Shown here: positions 45,650 to 54,715 of the stretch, piece after piece
Layout of the letters: every line of letters starts with the position of its first letter
Numbering within the stretch: position 1 is the first letter of the stretch
Assembly: GCF_900185725.1 (NCBI RefSeq)
Contig: NZ_FYAU01000035.1
Location: 124,001-188,000, forward strand
Length of the DNA stretch: 64,000 nt
Direction: 5' to 3'
Source: Stappia sp. TSB10P1A
GTDB taxonomy: Bacteria; Pseudomonadota; Alphaproteobacteria; Rhizobiales; Stappiaceae
Notes under the pieces: model-generated
Database searches by the model: none
Seen by the model: only the letters and a program-made list of their open reading frames with translations
What the model was told of the DNA's origin: nothing
Made by a program: the position numbers and the translations under genes

Positions 45650-46471
45650 CTACCAGCTCACGCCTTCGTCGGCGTAGAACGGGAACGGGCCGCGATGGCT
45701 CTCGACATAGGCCAGGTGGCTGACGACGCCGCTGTCTTGCGTGTGGCGGTGCAGGAAGAAGGCCGGCGGCTCCATCACGAACTGGCCTTCGCCCCGGTCG
45801 GCGAGGTCGAGAACCACCTGATGGGCGGTGCTCGGGCACAGGGTCATGATGGTGTTGCCGACAGCGGCGACGATGGTGCGATGGACATGGCCGCACATCA
45901 CGCGCTGAACATGGGAATGCCGGGAGATCACCTCGGCGAAGGCATCGGAATCGGTGAGGCCGATCCTGTCCATGTGGCCGATGCCGGTGCGTGCCGGCGG
46001 GTGGTGCAGGGCGATGAGCGTCGGCCGGTCGCTGGCGGAGAGCGCCTGATCGAGCCAGGCGAGCTGCGCCTCGCCGAGCGTGCCGTGGGGCGCGCCGGGC
46101 ACGGCGCTGTCGAGCGCGACCAGGCGCACGTCGCCGATATCGACGGCATAGTGCATCTTGCCGTTCTCGCCCTCGTTGATCGGGCCAACACCGATCAGCG
46201 TCTCGCGCATCATCGCGGTCGAATCATGGTTGCCGGGCAGCACATAGACCGGCGCCTTGATGCGGGAGATCAGCCGCTGCACGCCGGCATATTCGCGCAG
46301 GTCCGGGCCGTCGGCGAGATCGCCGGTGATCACCACGGCGTCGGGTTGCGGGTCGAGCGCGTTCAGCGCCTCGACGGCGCGGCGGGCGAGCATGTTGGTT
46401 TCGCTGACGCGGTAGCAGGCCAGTCCGCTCGGGCGCACATGCAGGTCGGTGATCTGGGCGATCAGGGTCAT
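45650..46471 (-). CDS. CpdA-like metallophosphoesterase (3',5'-cyclic nucleotide phosphodiesterase type)
   Basis: 273 residues. The calcineurin-like ligands are all present: ITDLHV, ITGDLAD, LPGNHDS, LIALHHPP and MCGHVHRT. CpdA-type class III phosphodiesterases hydrolyse cAMP to AMP in the cytoplasm. Substrate specificity among relatives also includes glycerophosphodiesters, so the assignment is by overall resemblance. The ATG at 46471 follows GGAGACCTTG. It shares a divergent promoter region with the envelope operon. Confidence 0.83.
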   Translation of the reverse strand: MTLIAQITDLHVRPSGLACYRVSETNMLARRAVEALNALDPQPDAVVITGDLADGPDLREYAGVQRLISRIKAPVYVLPGNHDSTAMMRETLIGVGPINEGENGKMHYAVDIGDVRLVALDSAVPGAPHGTLGEAQLAWLDQALSASDRPTLIALHHPPARTGIGHMDRIGLTDSDAFAEVISRHSHVQRVMCGHVHRTIVAAVGNTIMTLCPSTAHQVVLDLADRGEGQFVMEPPAFFLHRHTQDSGVVSHLAYVESHRGPFPFYADEGVSW

Positions 46472-46670
46472 CAAGGTCTCCGTGAGGCAGTCGGGATGCG
46501 GGGAACGCGCTCGTCCGATTTAACGGATGTCCTGCGTCCGCGCGAGAGGAAGAGGAATGCGGCGGGATGCCGTGCGCGTGGACGGTTTCCCTTTTGCCCG
46601 CGCTCCTGTAGGAAACGCGCGAGAGGGCAACGCGGCCGCACGCCAGGCGGCTCTAGCAGGCGATCTTGAC

Positions 46671-48476
46671 ATGACGGATACACCGGCCGGTCAATCCACA
46701 GATACTCCGACGCGCAATCCGGGGACGCCGGAGGGCGCGTTCACGGGCATGTTCGCCGGCACCTTCACCGGGCGCTTCTCCGGCGCCGGCGGGCGCTGGC
46801 TGCGCCGGCTCGGCCATCGCGGCCTGGCGCCGCTGGCGCTGCTGCTGCTGTCGCTGGTGGTCTTCCTGCCCGGCCTTGTCCAGGTGCCGCCGCTCGACCG
46901 CGACGAACCGCGCTTTGCCCAGGCTTCCAAGCAGATGCTGGAGAGCCGCGACTTCGTCGACATCCGCTTCCAGGAGGAGGCGCGGCACAAGAAGCCGGTC
47001 GGCATCTACTGGCTGCAATCGGCGGCCGTGGAGATCAGCGGGCTCGGCTCGAACGCGCCGATCTGGGTCTACCGGCTGCCCTCGCAGCTCGGCGCGGTGC
47101 TGGCGGTGCTGCTGACCTACTGGTGCACCCGCGCCTTTGCCGGGCCGGTGATCTCGCTGTTCGCCGGGGCGCTGACGGCGGTAACGCTGCTGCTGGGGGT
47201 CGAGGCGCGGCTGGCGAAGACCGACGCGATGCTGCTGGCGACGATCCTGGCCGCGCAAGGGGCGCTGGCGCGGATCTGGCTCGACCGGGCGGGCGGCTGG
47301 CACAAGGGTCTGGCGGCGATCTTCTGGGCGGCGATGGCGCTGTCGGTGCTGGTCAAGGGGCCGGTCGGGCCGCTGGTCTCGGGCCTGACCCTCGTCGCGC
47401 TCTGCCTCGTCGGGCGCGAGGTCCGCTGGCTGAAGCGGCTTTATCCGCTGCCGGGCCTTGCCCTGTTCGTGCTGCTGGTGCTGCCGTGGTTCATCGCCAT
47501 CGCGCTGCAGTCGGGCGGCGCCTTCTTCGCCGAGGCGGTGGGCAAGGACTTCCTGGCCAAGGTCGGCTCGGGCCAGGAGAGCCACGGCGCGCCGCCGTTG
47601 ACCCATCTGGCCGCCGCGCTCGCCACCTTCTGGCCGCTGCCGGCCTTCACGCTGCTGGCGCTGCCGATGCTGGCGGGCCTGCGGCGCGCCCCGGCGGTGG
47701 TGTTCCTGCTGTGCTGGATCGTGCCGTCCTGGCTGGTCTTCGAACTGACCGCGACCAAGCTGCCGCATTACACGCTGCCGCTGCTGCCGGCCATCGCGAT
47801 CCTGACGGCGCTGCTGCTGTCGCGCCTCGACGAGGCGGGCGAGGTGCCCGGCAAAGCCTGGCGGATCGGCGCGGCGGCGCTGTTCATCATCCCGGTCGCC
47901 GGCGTCGCCGTGGCCAGTCTCGCGCTGGCGCCGCTGCTCGGCGTCTGGCCGTCGCCGCCGGGGGTGGTGATCGCGCTGATCGCGCTGGTGCCGGGGCTGG
48001 CGGCGATGCGCCATCTGGCGCGCGGGGCCGCCGTGGCCGCGCTGCCCTCGGCGCTGGGCGCGGCGATCCTCGTCATCATCGCCACCTGGGGCTTCACCCT
48101 GCCGGGCCTGTCGCCGATCTGGATCAGCCCGCGGCTGGCCGAGACGGTGCGGGAGGTCGCCGGTTGCGACGCCCCGCAGGTGACCAATGTCGGCTTCAAC
48201 GAGCCGAGCTACATCTTCCTGCAAGGCACCGACACGCTGCCGGCCTCCGTCAAGGACGCCGCCGGCTTCCTGATCGCGGGGCGCGGGGCGGCGGAGCGCG
48301 GCGAGCGCTGCCGGGTGGCGGTGGTCGAGGGGCGCGAGGAGCGCAATTTCCTCGACGCGATGGCCGAGCAGGGCTTTGCCGGTGCCGAGCCGGCGATCCG
48401 GCTGCAGGGCTTCAACATCAATGGCGGCAAGCGGCTCGACTTCGGCATCTACCGCGCCGCGGACCTGTCCCAATGA
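46671..48476 (+). CDS. ArnT-like glycosyltransferase (GT39/GT83 family)
   Basis: 601 residues with about twelve membrane segments. After an unusual Thr/Gly-rich cytoplasmic N-terminus (1-45), the first extracytoplasmic loop VPPLDRDEPRFAQASKQML is the ArnT/PMT acidic signature. RFQEEARHKKPVGIYWLQ follows as in ArnT. Such proteins move a sugar from undecaprenyl phosphate to lipid A or another target in the periplasm. The stop overlaps the next ATG by 4 bp. The sugar is unknown. Confidence 0.87.
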   Translation: MTDTPAGQSTDTPTRNPGTPEGAFTGMFAGTFTGRFSGAGGRWLRRLGHRGLAPLALLLLSLVVFLPGLVQVPPLDRDEPRFAQASKQMLESRDFVDIRFQEEARHKKPVGIYWLQSAAVEISGLGSNAPIWVYRLPSQLGAVLAVLLTYWCTRAFAGPVISLFAGALTAVTLLLGVEARLAKTDAMLLATILAAQGALARIWLDRAGGWHKGLAAIFWAAMALSVLVKGPVGPLVSGLTLVALCLVGREVRWLKRLYPLPGLALFVLLVLPWFIAIALQSGGAFFAEAVGKDFLAKVGSGQESHGAPPLTHLAAALATFWPLPAFTLLALPMLAGLRRAPAVVFLLCWIVPSWLVFELTATKLPHYTLPLLPAIAILTALLLSRLDEAGEVPGKAWRIGAAALFIIPVAGVAVASLALAPLLGVWPSPPGVVIALIALVPGLAAMRHLARGAAVAALPSALGAAILVIIATWGFTLPGLSPIWISPRLAETVREVAGCDAPQVTNVGFNEPSYIFLQGTDTLPASVKDAAGFLIAGRGAAERGERCRVAVVEGREERNFLDAMAEQGFAGAEPAIRLQGFNINGGKRLDFGIYRAADLSQ

Positions 48477-49456
48477 CGGAGACACGCATGCAGGACCGGT
48501 CGGGGCTGGCGCCGGGCGAGACGGGACCTTCCGGAGAGACGGGGCCTGTCGAGCAGGCAGGCGCGTGGGCGCTGCGCCACTTGCGGCGGATGAAGGGCAA
48601 TGCGCTGCGGGTGCGGGCGATCCTGCGCGGACGGTCGCAGCGCGCCGCCGGGGCGCGGCGGGCGCTGCGGCCCGGACACCGGCCGCAGGACGTGCTGGCG
48701 GTGATGCTGCTGACCGTCGGCATCGCCGCGATCGCCCTCGACATTCCGACCTATCCCTGGCTGCGGTCGCTGCCGGACGAGTACAAGCAGGCCTTCTCCG
48801 CCATCACCGATCTCGGCAAGGGCCACTGGATCCTGTGGACGACGGGGCTCTACTGCCTGCTGACGCTGGCGCTCGACTGGGACCGGCTGCGCTTCCGGGT
48901 GCGCGCGGCGCTGGCCCTCGTGTGGACCCATGCGGCCTTCATCTTCTCCGTGGTGGCGGCGAGCGGCATCGCCGTGCTGCTGCTGAAATGGCTTCTCGGC
49001 CGGGCCCGCCCGAAGCTGTATGAAGAGGTCGGGCCGGTGTATTTCGACGTGCTGTCGTTCAAGGGCGCCTATACCAGCTTTCCCTCCGGCCATTCGACGA
49101 CGGTCGCCGCCTTCGCCACGGCGCTGGCGCTGATCTTCCCGGCCTATCGCTGGCTGATCGCGGTCTGCGCCTTCTGGATCGCCTTCAGCCGCATCATGGT
49201 CGGCGCGCATTATCCGAGCGACGTGATCGCCGGAACCCTGCTCGGCCTGACCATCGCGCTGGCGATGGGGCGCTGGATGGCGCGCCGGCGCCTCGGCTTC
49301 CATTTCGACGAGCACGGCGCGATCGAGCCGATCGCCGGACGGCGGAGCGCCGGGCTGGCGCTGGCGGGGCTGTGGCAGGGGGCGACCGGCCGGCGCGGCT
49401 GGCGCCGGGCGGTGCCGGCGCCGATCCTTTCCGAGACCCGCAAAGAGGCGGACTGA
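48473..49456 (+). CDS. PAP2-family phosphatase
   Basis: 327 residues with about six membrane spans. The three motifs are LLKWLLGRARPK, TSFPSGHSTTV and SRIMVGAHYPSDV. It removes phosphate from a lipid: candidates are lipid A (LpxE-like) or undecaprenyl pyrophosphate. Its position between two lipid-linked glycosyltransferases suggests a role in lipid A remodelling or carrier recycling. The N-terminal 70 residues are polar and Arg-rich, an extension compared with the family core. Confidence 0.88.
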   Translation: MTETRMQDRSGLAPGETGPSGETGPVEQAGAWALRHLRRMKGNALRVRAILRGRSQRAAGARRALRPGHRPQDVLAVMLLTVGIAAIALDIPTYPWLRSLPDEYKQAFSAITDLGKGHWILWTTGLYCLLTLALDWDRLRFRVRAALALVWTHAAFIFSVVAASGIAVLLLKWLLGRARPKLYEEVGPVYFDVLSFKGAYTSFPSGHSTTVAAFATALALIFPAYRWLIAVCAFWIAFSRIMVGAHYPSDVIAGTLLGLTIALAMGRWMARRRLGFHFDEHGAIEPIAGRRSAGLALAGLWQGATGRRGWRRAVPAPILSETRKEAD

Positions 49457-49458
49457 CC

Positions 49459-50286
49459 ATGACGGCTTCCACATCCGGCGCCAGCGCGCCGGAGACCGCG
49501 GTTCCGGAGACCCCGGCGCCGGAGATCCCGGCGCCGGACATCTCGGTGATCGTGCCGGCCAAGGACGAGCGCGACAACCTGCCGGAGCTGATCGAGGAGA
49601 TCGCCGCGGCGCTGGACGGGCGCGGCTTCGAGGTGATCGTCGTCGACGACGGGTCGGGCGACGACACCGGCGAGGTGCTCGCCGAGCTGATGCGCAGCCG
49701 CCCGTTCCTGCGCGCCCTGCGGCATGCGGTGTCCTGCGGCCAGAGCGCCTCGGTGCGCAGCGGGTTGCAGGTGGCGCGCGGCGCGGTGGTGGTGACCATC
49801 GACGGCGACGGCGAGAACGATCCGGCCTATATCCCGGCGCTGATCGCCGCACTGGAGGCTGCCGGCGACGGCGTCGCGCTTGCCGCCGGCCAGCGCACCG
49901 GGCGCAAGGCAAGCTGGGCGAAGCGGCAGGCCTCGCGCCTTGCCAACGGGCTGCGCGGGCGGCTGCTGAAGGACCAGACGCGCGATTCGGGCTGCGGGCT
50001 GAAGGCGGTGCGGCGCGAGGTGTTCCTGCGGCTGCCCTATTTCGATAGCTGGCACCGCTTCCTGCCGGCCCTGGTGCTGCGCGAGGGCTACGGCGTCACC
50101 CATGTCGACATCGTCGACCGGCACCGCCGGCACGGCACTTCCAAATACGGCATTCTCGACCGGGCGCTGGTCGGCGTGCTCGACCTTTACGGCGTGTGGT
50201 GGCTGCGCCGCCGCCGCAAGCGGGTGCCGCAGGTCAGCGAGATCACCGTTCGCGACCGGGCGATGCCTGAGGAAACAGGGATATGA
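49459..50286 (+). CDS. GT2 glycosyltransferase (dolichyl-phosphate-mannose-synthase/ArnC type)
   Basis: 275 residues. After a Pro/Glu-rich repeat (PETAVPETPAPEIPAPD) the catalytic core starts ISVIVPAKDERDNLPELI, with VVDDGSGDDT and DGDGEND as nucleotide-sugar and metal sites. The C-terminal HRRHGTSKYGILDR is typical of polyprenyl-phosphate sugar synthases. It would charge undecaprenyl phosphate with a sugar for the upstream GT39 enzyme. A 2-base gap from the PAP2 gene shows coupling. Confidence 0.9.
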   Translation: MTASTSGASAPETAVPETPAPEIPAPDISVIVPAKDERDNLPELIEEIAAALDGRGFEVIVVDDGSGDDTGEVLAELMRSRPFLRALRHAVSCGQSASVRSGLQVARGAVVVTIDGDGENDPAYIPALIAALEAAGDGVALAAGQRTGRKASWAKRQASRLANGLRGRLLKDQTRDSGCGLKAVRREVFLRLPYFDSWHRFLPALVLREGYGVTHVDIVDRHRRHGTSKYGILDRALVGVLDLYGVWWLRRRRKRVPQVSEITVRDRAMPEETGI

Positions 50287-50609
50287 CTGGCATGCTGAGC
50301 GATCTTCTCGCCTGGTTCCATCTGGTGTTCATCCAGCGATTCGACGGCTGGGTGGCGCTCGGCTTCGTCGCCCAGGCGATGTTCATGATGCGCTTCGTGG
50401 TGCAGTGGATCGCCTCGGAGCGGGTCGGCCGGTCGATCGTGCCGGTGGCCTTCTGGTTCTTCTCCATCGCCGGCGGCAGCCTGCTGCTGGTCTATGCGAT
50501 CCAGGCCGGCGATCCGGTGTTCATCGCCGGGCAGGGGCTGGGGCTGGTGATCTACTTCCGCAACATCTGGCTGATCTTCCGCGAGAAGCGGCAGGACCCG
50601 AACATCTGA
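50283..50609 (+). CDS. LAB_N-domain membrane protein (lipid-A-disaccharide-synthase N-terminal domain)
   Basis: 108 residues with three membrane segments. ALGFVAQAMFMMRFVVQWIASERVGRSIVPVAFWFFSIAGG is the LAB_N signature (GQ.. .RF..QW..SE). It overlaps the GT2 gene by 4 bp. Stand-alone LAB_N proteins are often found next to ArnC-type transferases in alphaproteobacteria and resemble small flippase-type proteins. A role in moving the charged lipid carrier is inferred. Confidence 0.88.
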   Translation: MTGMLSDLLAWFHLVFIQRFDGWVALGFVAQAMFMMRFVVQWIASERVGRSIVPVAFWFFSIAGGSLLLVYAIQAGDPVFIAGQGLGLVIYFRNIWLIFREKRQDPNI

Positions 50610-50667
50610 GGCGCGCGAGAGGGCGGTTGCCGCCCCCTCACATGGGGTTTCTTGAGGCCCGTGCGGC

Positions 50668-51846
50668 TCAGCCGCGCAGCGCCGCGAAGCCCGCTTCCAG
50701 ATCGGCGCGGATGTCGGCGGTGTCCTCCAGGCCGATATGCAGGCGCACGCTGGGGCCCCCGGTCGGCAGCGGCGTTGCCGTGCGCGCGCCCTTGAGCCGC
50801 ACCGGAATGGCGAGACTTTCGAAACCGCCCCAGGAATAGCCGAGGCCGAACAGCTCCAGCGCGTCGAGGAAGGCGTGGCTCTGCGCCTCGCTGACGCTGT
50901 CGACGAAGTCGAAGGCGAAGAGGCCGGAGGCGCCGGTGAAGTCGCGCTTCCAGATGGCGTGGCCCGGATCGCTCTCCAGCCCCGGATGGCGCACGCGGGC
51001 GACCTCGGGGCGCTCTTCCAGCCAGCGGGCGATCTCGAGCCCGTTCTCCATGTGGCGGCGCAGGCGCACTTCCAGCGTGCGCAGGCCGCGCAAGGCCAGA
51101 TAGACGTCGTCCGGTCCGACATGCATGCCGAGCGCGCCGTGGGTCTCCTTCAGGCGCGGCCAGGCCCGCTCGCTCGCCGCCACCGTGCCGAGCATCGCGT
51201 CGGAATGGCCGATCAGATATTTGGTGCCGGCCTGCACCGACAGGTCGACGCCATGGCCGATGGCATCGAAGAAGACCGGCGTTGCCCAGGTGTTGTCCAT
51301 GATCACCAGCGCGTCGCGCGCATGGGCGACACTGGCGATCGCCGGAATGTCCTGCATCTCGAAGCTGAGCGAGCCCGGCGCCTCGGTCAACACCGCGCGG
51401 GTGTTGGGCCGGAACAGCGCCTCGATGCCGGCGCCGAGCGCCGGGTCATAATAGTCGACGGCGACGCCGAAGCGGGTGAGGGTGGTGTCGGCGAAGTGGC
51501 GCGTCGGGCCATAGGCGCTGTCGGTGATCAGCACATGGTCGCCGGCCGACAGGCAGGACAGCAGCGCCACCGCGACCGCATTGAGCCCGGAGGCGGCAAG
51601 ACGCACGCCGGCCGCGCCCTCCAGTTCGGCGAGTGCCTCTTCCAGCGCATCGGTGGTCGGATTGCCGCGCCGGGCATAGTGATAGGTCTGACCGCCGGAC
51701 AGCATGGTCGCGCAGTCCGGAAACAGCACGGTGGAGGCGTGAACCACCGGCGGATTGACGAATCCGTGGAACGCACTGGGCTCCCGACCTGCGTGAGAGA
51801 GCTTCGTGGCAAGACCACGGGCGCGGTTCGACTGGGACGCAGACAT
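50668..51846 (-). CDS. metC: Cystathionine beta-lyase
   Basis: 392 residues. The Cys/Met-metabolism PLP fold is shown by YHYARRGNPTTDALEEALAELEG, LIMDNTWATPVF-type VIMDNTWATP and the lysine segment SVQAGTKYLIGHSDAMLGTV. The combination GHSDAML and WGGFESL points to the lyase branch. It cleaves cystathionine to homocysteine, pyruvate and ammonia. It diverges from aapJ, the arrangement known in Rhizobium. Confidence 0.92.
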   Translation of the reverse strand: MSASQSNRARGLATKLSHAGREPSAFHGFVNPPVVHASTVLFPDCATMLSGGQTYHYARRGNPTTDALEEALAELEGAAGVRLAASGLNAVAVALLSCLSAGDHVLITDSAYGPTRHFADTTLTRFGVAVDYYDPALGAGIEALFRPNTRAVLTEAPGSLSFEMQDIPAIASVAHARDALVIMDNTWATPVFFDAIGHGVDLSVQAGTKYLIGHSDAMLGTVAASERAWPRLKETHGALGMHVGPDDVYLALRGLRTLEVRLRRHMENGLEIARWLEERPEVARVRHPGLESDPGHAIWKRDFTGASGLFAFDFVDSVSEAQSHAFLDALELFGLGYSWGGFESLAIPVRLKGARTATPLPTGGPSVRLHIGLEDTADIRADLEAGFAALRG

Positions 51847-51885
51847 GCACTACCTTTCGCGGGATGTTGACTGGATTTTCAGATA

Positions 51886-51901
51886 GCGAAAAATTTTTCG
51901 C
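51886..51901. promoter_or_regulatory. 16-bp perfect palindrome between metC and aapJ
   Basis: GCGAAAAATTTTTCGC is a perfect palindrome 40 bases upstream of metC. It lies in a strongly AT-rich island and resembles an Lrp-type or other dimer binding site. The rest of 51847-52143 has TTGACC at 51931-51936 as a possible -35 for aapJ. Confidence 0.6.
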
Positions 51902-52143
51902 AAATCGTACCTTACGGTGCGTCGGGCTCTTGACCCTTAGCGATAAATGCCATCGAATGCACTCATGAGATGACGGTGGCATTTCCGACGGCCAGATAAC
52001 AACAAGGCTGCGGACATGCCGGGAGGGGGTATCCTGTGCCGACACTGCTTTTCGCAGACGCAACATGGCCGCATCCTGTATCCCGCGCGCGTGATCTCGA
52101 AAAAACCCAGAATAGACAGGGCAAAAGAGAAGGCTGCATATCC

Positions 52144-53160
52144 ATGACGCATAAACTGCTTCCGATCGTGCTCGGCGCGGCGTTCGGCCTGACGGCCACC
52201 GCTGCGTCCGCCGCGACGCTCGACGACGTCAAGGCGAAGGGCTTCCTGCAGTGCGGCTCCAACACCGGCCTCGCCGGGTTTGCCGCTCCGGACGACAAGG
52301 GCGAGTGGACCGGCATTGACGTCGAGATGTGCCGGGCCATTGCCGCGGCGATCTTCGACGACGCCAACGCCGTCAAGTTCACCCCGCTGACCGCCAAGGA
52401 GCGCTTCACCGCGCTGCAGACCGGCGAAGTCGACGTGCTGGTGCGCAACACCACCTGGACGATGAGCCGCGACACGACGCTCGGCCTGAACTTCACCGGC
52501 GTCAACTACTATGACGGCCAGGGCTTCATGGTCCGCAAGTCGCTCGGCGTCTCCTCGGCGCTGGAGCTGTCGGGCGCCTCCGTCTGCGTGCAGACCGGCA
52601 CCACCACCGAGCTGAACCTGACCGACTACTTCCGGGCCAACGGCATGGAGTACAATCCGGTCGTGTTCGAGAAGCTCGAGGAGGTGAACGCCGCCTACGA
52701 CGCCAACCGCTGCGACGTCTACACGACCGACGCCTCGGGCCTCTACTCGATCCGCCTGCAACTCACCGATCCGGGCGAGCACATGGTGCTGCCGGAGATC
52801 ATCTCCAAGGAGCCGCTCGGCCCCGCCGTGCGCCAGGGTGACGACCAGTGGTTCAACCTGGTGAAGTGGGTCCACTACGCCATGCTGAACGCTGAGGAAC
52901 TCGGCGTGACCTCGGCCAATGTCGAGGAGATGAAGGGGTCCGAGGACCCGAACGTGCGCCGCCTGCTCGGCACCGAAGGCAATTTCGGCGAGTCGATCGG
53001 CCTCAGCAACGACTGGGCGGCCCGCATCATCAAGCATGTCGGCAACTACGGCGAAGTCTTCGACAAGACCGTCGGTCCGGAGACCCCGCTCGGCATCGCC
53101 CGCGGCGTGAACGCGCTGTGGTCGAAGGGCGGCCTGCAATACGCTCCGCCGATCCGCTAA
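52144..53160 (+). CDS. aapJ: General L-amino acid ABC transporter binding protein AapJ
   Basis: 338 residues. Signal peptide residues 1-23 end ATAASAA. The mature protein begins TLDDVKAKGFLQCGSNTGLAGFAAPDDKGEWTGIDVEMC, a polar amino acid binding-protein family 3 start, and has ALQTGEVDVLVRNTTWTMSRD. The C-terminal GIARGVNALWSKGGLQYAPPIR is highly characteristic of AapJ. It binds a broad range of L-amino acids in the periplasm. A terminator follows, so it is expressed above the permeases. Confidence 0.96.
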   Translation: MTHKLLPIVLGAAFGLTATAASAATLDDVKAKGFLQCGSNTGLAGFAAPDDKGEWTGIDVEMCRAIAAAIFDDANAVKFTPLTAKERFTALQTGEVDVLVRNTTWTMSRDTTLGLNFTGVNYYDGQGFMVRKSLGVSSALELSGASVCVQTGTTTELNLTDYFRANGMEYNPVVFEKLEEVNAAYDANRCDVYTTDASGLYSIRLQLTDPGEHMVLPEIISKEPLGPAVRQGDDQWFNLVKWVHYAMLNAEELGVTSANVEEMKGSEDPNVRRLLGTEGNFGESIGLSNDWAARIIKHVGNYGEVFDKTVGPETPLGIARGVNALWSKGGLQYAPPIR

Positions 53161-53172
53161 GACGATGACCGG

Positions 53173-53201
53173 ACCCGGCGCGATCCTCGCGCCGGGTTCT
53201 T
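53173..53201 (+). terminator. Terminator/attenuator after aapJ
   Basis: ACCCGGCGCGA (53173-53183) pairs with TCGCGCCGGGT (53187-53197), loop TCC, then TCTT. It probably reduces read-through into aapQMP. Confidence 0.75.
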
Positions 53202-53508
53202 CCGCTGTGGTCACCCGCATCCGAAGGTCGTCCCGTTTGGCGGCAGGCTCGCAACGAGCCGGATGAAAAGGGCGACCGGCAAGTTTACGGTTCCGGTGCG
53301 GTTCTCGAGTTTGACAGACGCTCTGGCGGTCGCCGCCAAACGAGGCGTGGTTCAAAGTCGCCACACCGGGATGCACACCACGTGACCGAGTTCGGAACAC
53401 CGGACCGGCCAGGCCCGAAAACGGGCCGGTGATTTAGGGGTTGCGCTGAGAACAGCGGATTTCGGGTAACGCTGAACACAGCGAACCGGCGAGGGGAACC
53501 TGTCTGAC
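53202..53508 (+). other. Spacer between aapJ and aapQ
   Basis: No gene is seen. Near-duplicate elements GCGCTGAGAACAGCG and ACGCTGAACACAGCG lie at 53443-53457 and 53469-53483. Confidence 0.5.
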
Positions 53509-54711
53509 ATGACACCTGCAAGCTCTGCCGAGCGCGAGCAAGCAGGCGGCGGATCCGGCGCATCCTGGTTCTACAATCCGCGCGTGCGCGGCATTGTCTT
53601 CCAGGTCCTGGTCGTCGCCTTCCTTTTGGGGATGCTTGCCTACTTCGCCCAGAACGCGAAGATCAACCTGGAACGGGCGGGGATCGCCTCCGGCCTCGGA
53701 TTTCTCTCCGAGCGCGCCGGCTTCGACGTCTCCCAGTCGCTGATCCAGTATTCCAACGACAGCACCTATTTCCGCGCCTTCCTGGTCGGGCTGTTCAACA
53801 CCCTGCTGGTGGCGGTGATCGGCATCGTGATTGCCACGGTGCTCGGCTTCATCGTCGGCATCGCGCGGCTGTCGAAGAACTTCCTGATCCGCCAGATCGC
53901 CACCTGGTATGTGGAGATGCTGCGGAACATCCCGCTGCTGCTGCAACTGCTGTTCTGGTACAAGGCGGTGCTTTCCGTGCTGCCCTCGCCGCGCCAGTCG
54001 CTGGAGCCGATATCGGGGGTCTATCTCAACAATCGCGGCCTGATCCTTCCCGAGGTGATCGGCCAGCCGGGCTCGTCCGCCATCCTGTGGGCGCTGCTTG
54101 CGGCCATTGCCGCCTCCATCGGCATCTCCCGCTGGGCGCGCAAGCGGCAACAGGCGACCGGCCAGCAGTTCCCGAGCGTCTTCGTCGGGCTCGGGCTGAT
54201 CATCGGCCTGCCGCTGCTGGTCTTCCTGGTCACCGGCATGCCGGTGGACCTTGCCTATGCGGAACTGGCGGGCTTCAACTTCCGCGGCGGCGTCGTCATC
54301 ATCCCGGAATTCATGGCCCTGCTGCTGGGCCTTGCGCTCTACACGGCGGCGTTCATCGCCGAGATCGTCCGCGCCGGCATCCTCGCCGTCTCGCACGGCC
54401 AGACCGAGGCGGCCTATTCGCTGGGTCTGCGGCCCCGGCGCACCCTGCAGCTCGTCATCATCCCGCAGGCGATGCGGGTGATCATTCCGCCGCTGACCAG
54501 CCAGTTCCTCAACCTGACCAAGAACTCCTCGCTGGCGGTGGCCATCGGCTATCCGGACCTTGTCGCGGTGTTCGCCGGCACGGTGCTGAACCAGACCGGC
54601 CAGGCGGTGGAGGTGATCATCATCACCATGCTGGTCTACCTGACCCTGTCGCTGCTCACCTCGGGCTTCATGAATTGGTACAATTCGCGCATGGCGCTGG
54701 TGGAGAGGTAG
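53509..54711 (+). CDS. aapQ: General L-amino acid ABC transporter permease AapQ
   Basis: 400 residues. After a short cytoplasmic tail ([17 protein letters not shown]) it has about eight spans. [24 protein letters not shown], the mid segment and the EAA loop [32 protein letters not shown] are His/Glu/Gln permease features. It is about twice the usual permease length, as known for AapQ. It partners AapM. Confidence 0.95.
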   Translation: MTPASSAEREQAGGGSGASWFYNPRVRGIVFQVLVVAFLLGMLAYFAQNAKINLERAGIASGLGFLSERAGFDVSQSLIQYSNDSTYFRAFLVGLFNTLLVAVIGIVIATVLGFIVGIARLSKNFLIRQIATWYVEMLRNIPLLLQLLFWYKAVLSVLPSPRQSLEPISGVYLNNRGLILPEVIGQPGSSAILWALLAAIAASIGISRWARKRQQATGQQFPSVFVGLGLIIGLPLLVFLVTGMPVDLAYAELAGFNFRGGVVIIPEFMALLLGLALYTAAFIAEIVRAGILAVSHGQTEAAYSLGLRPRRTLQLVIIPQAMRVIIPPLTSQFLNLTKNSSLAVAIGYPDLVAVFAGTVLNQTGQAVEVIIITMLVYLTLSLLTSGFMNWYNSRMALVER

Positions 54712-54715
54712 GGCG

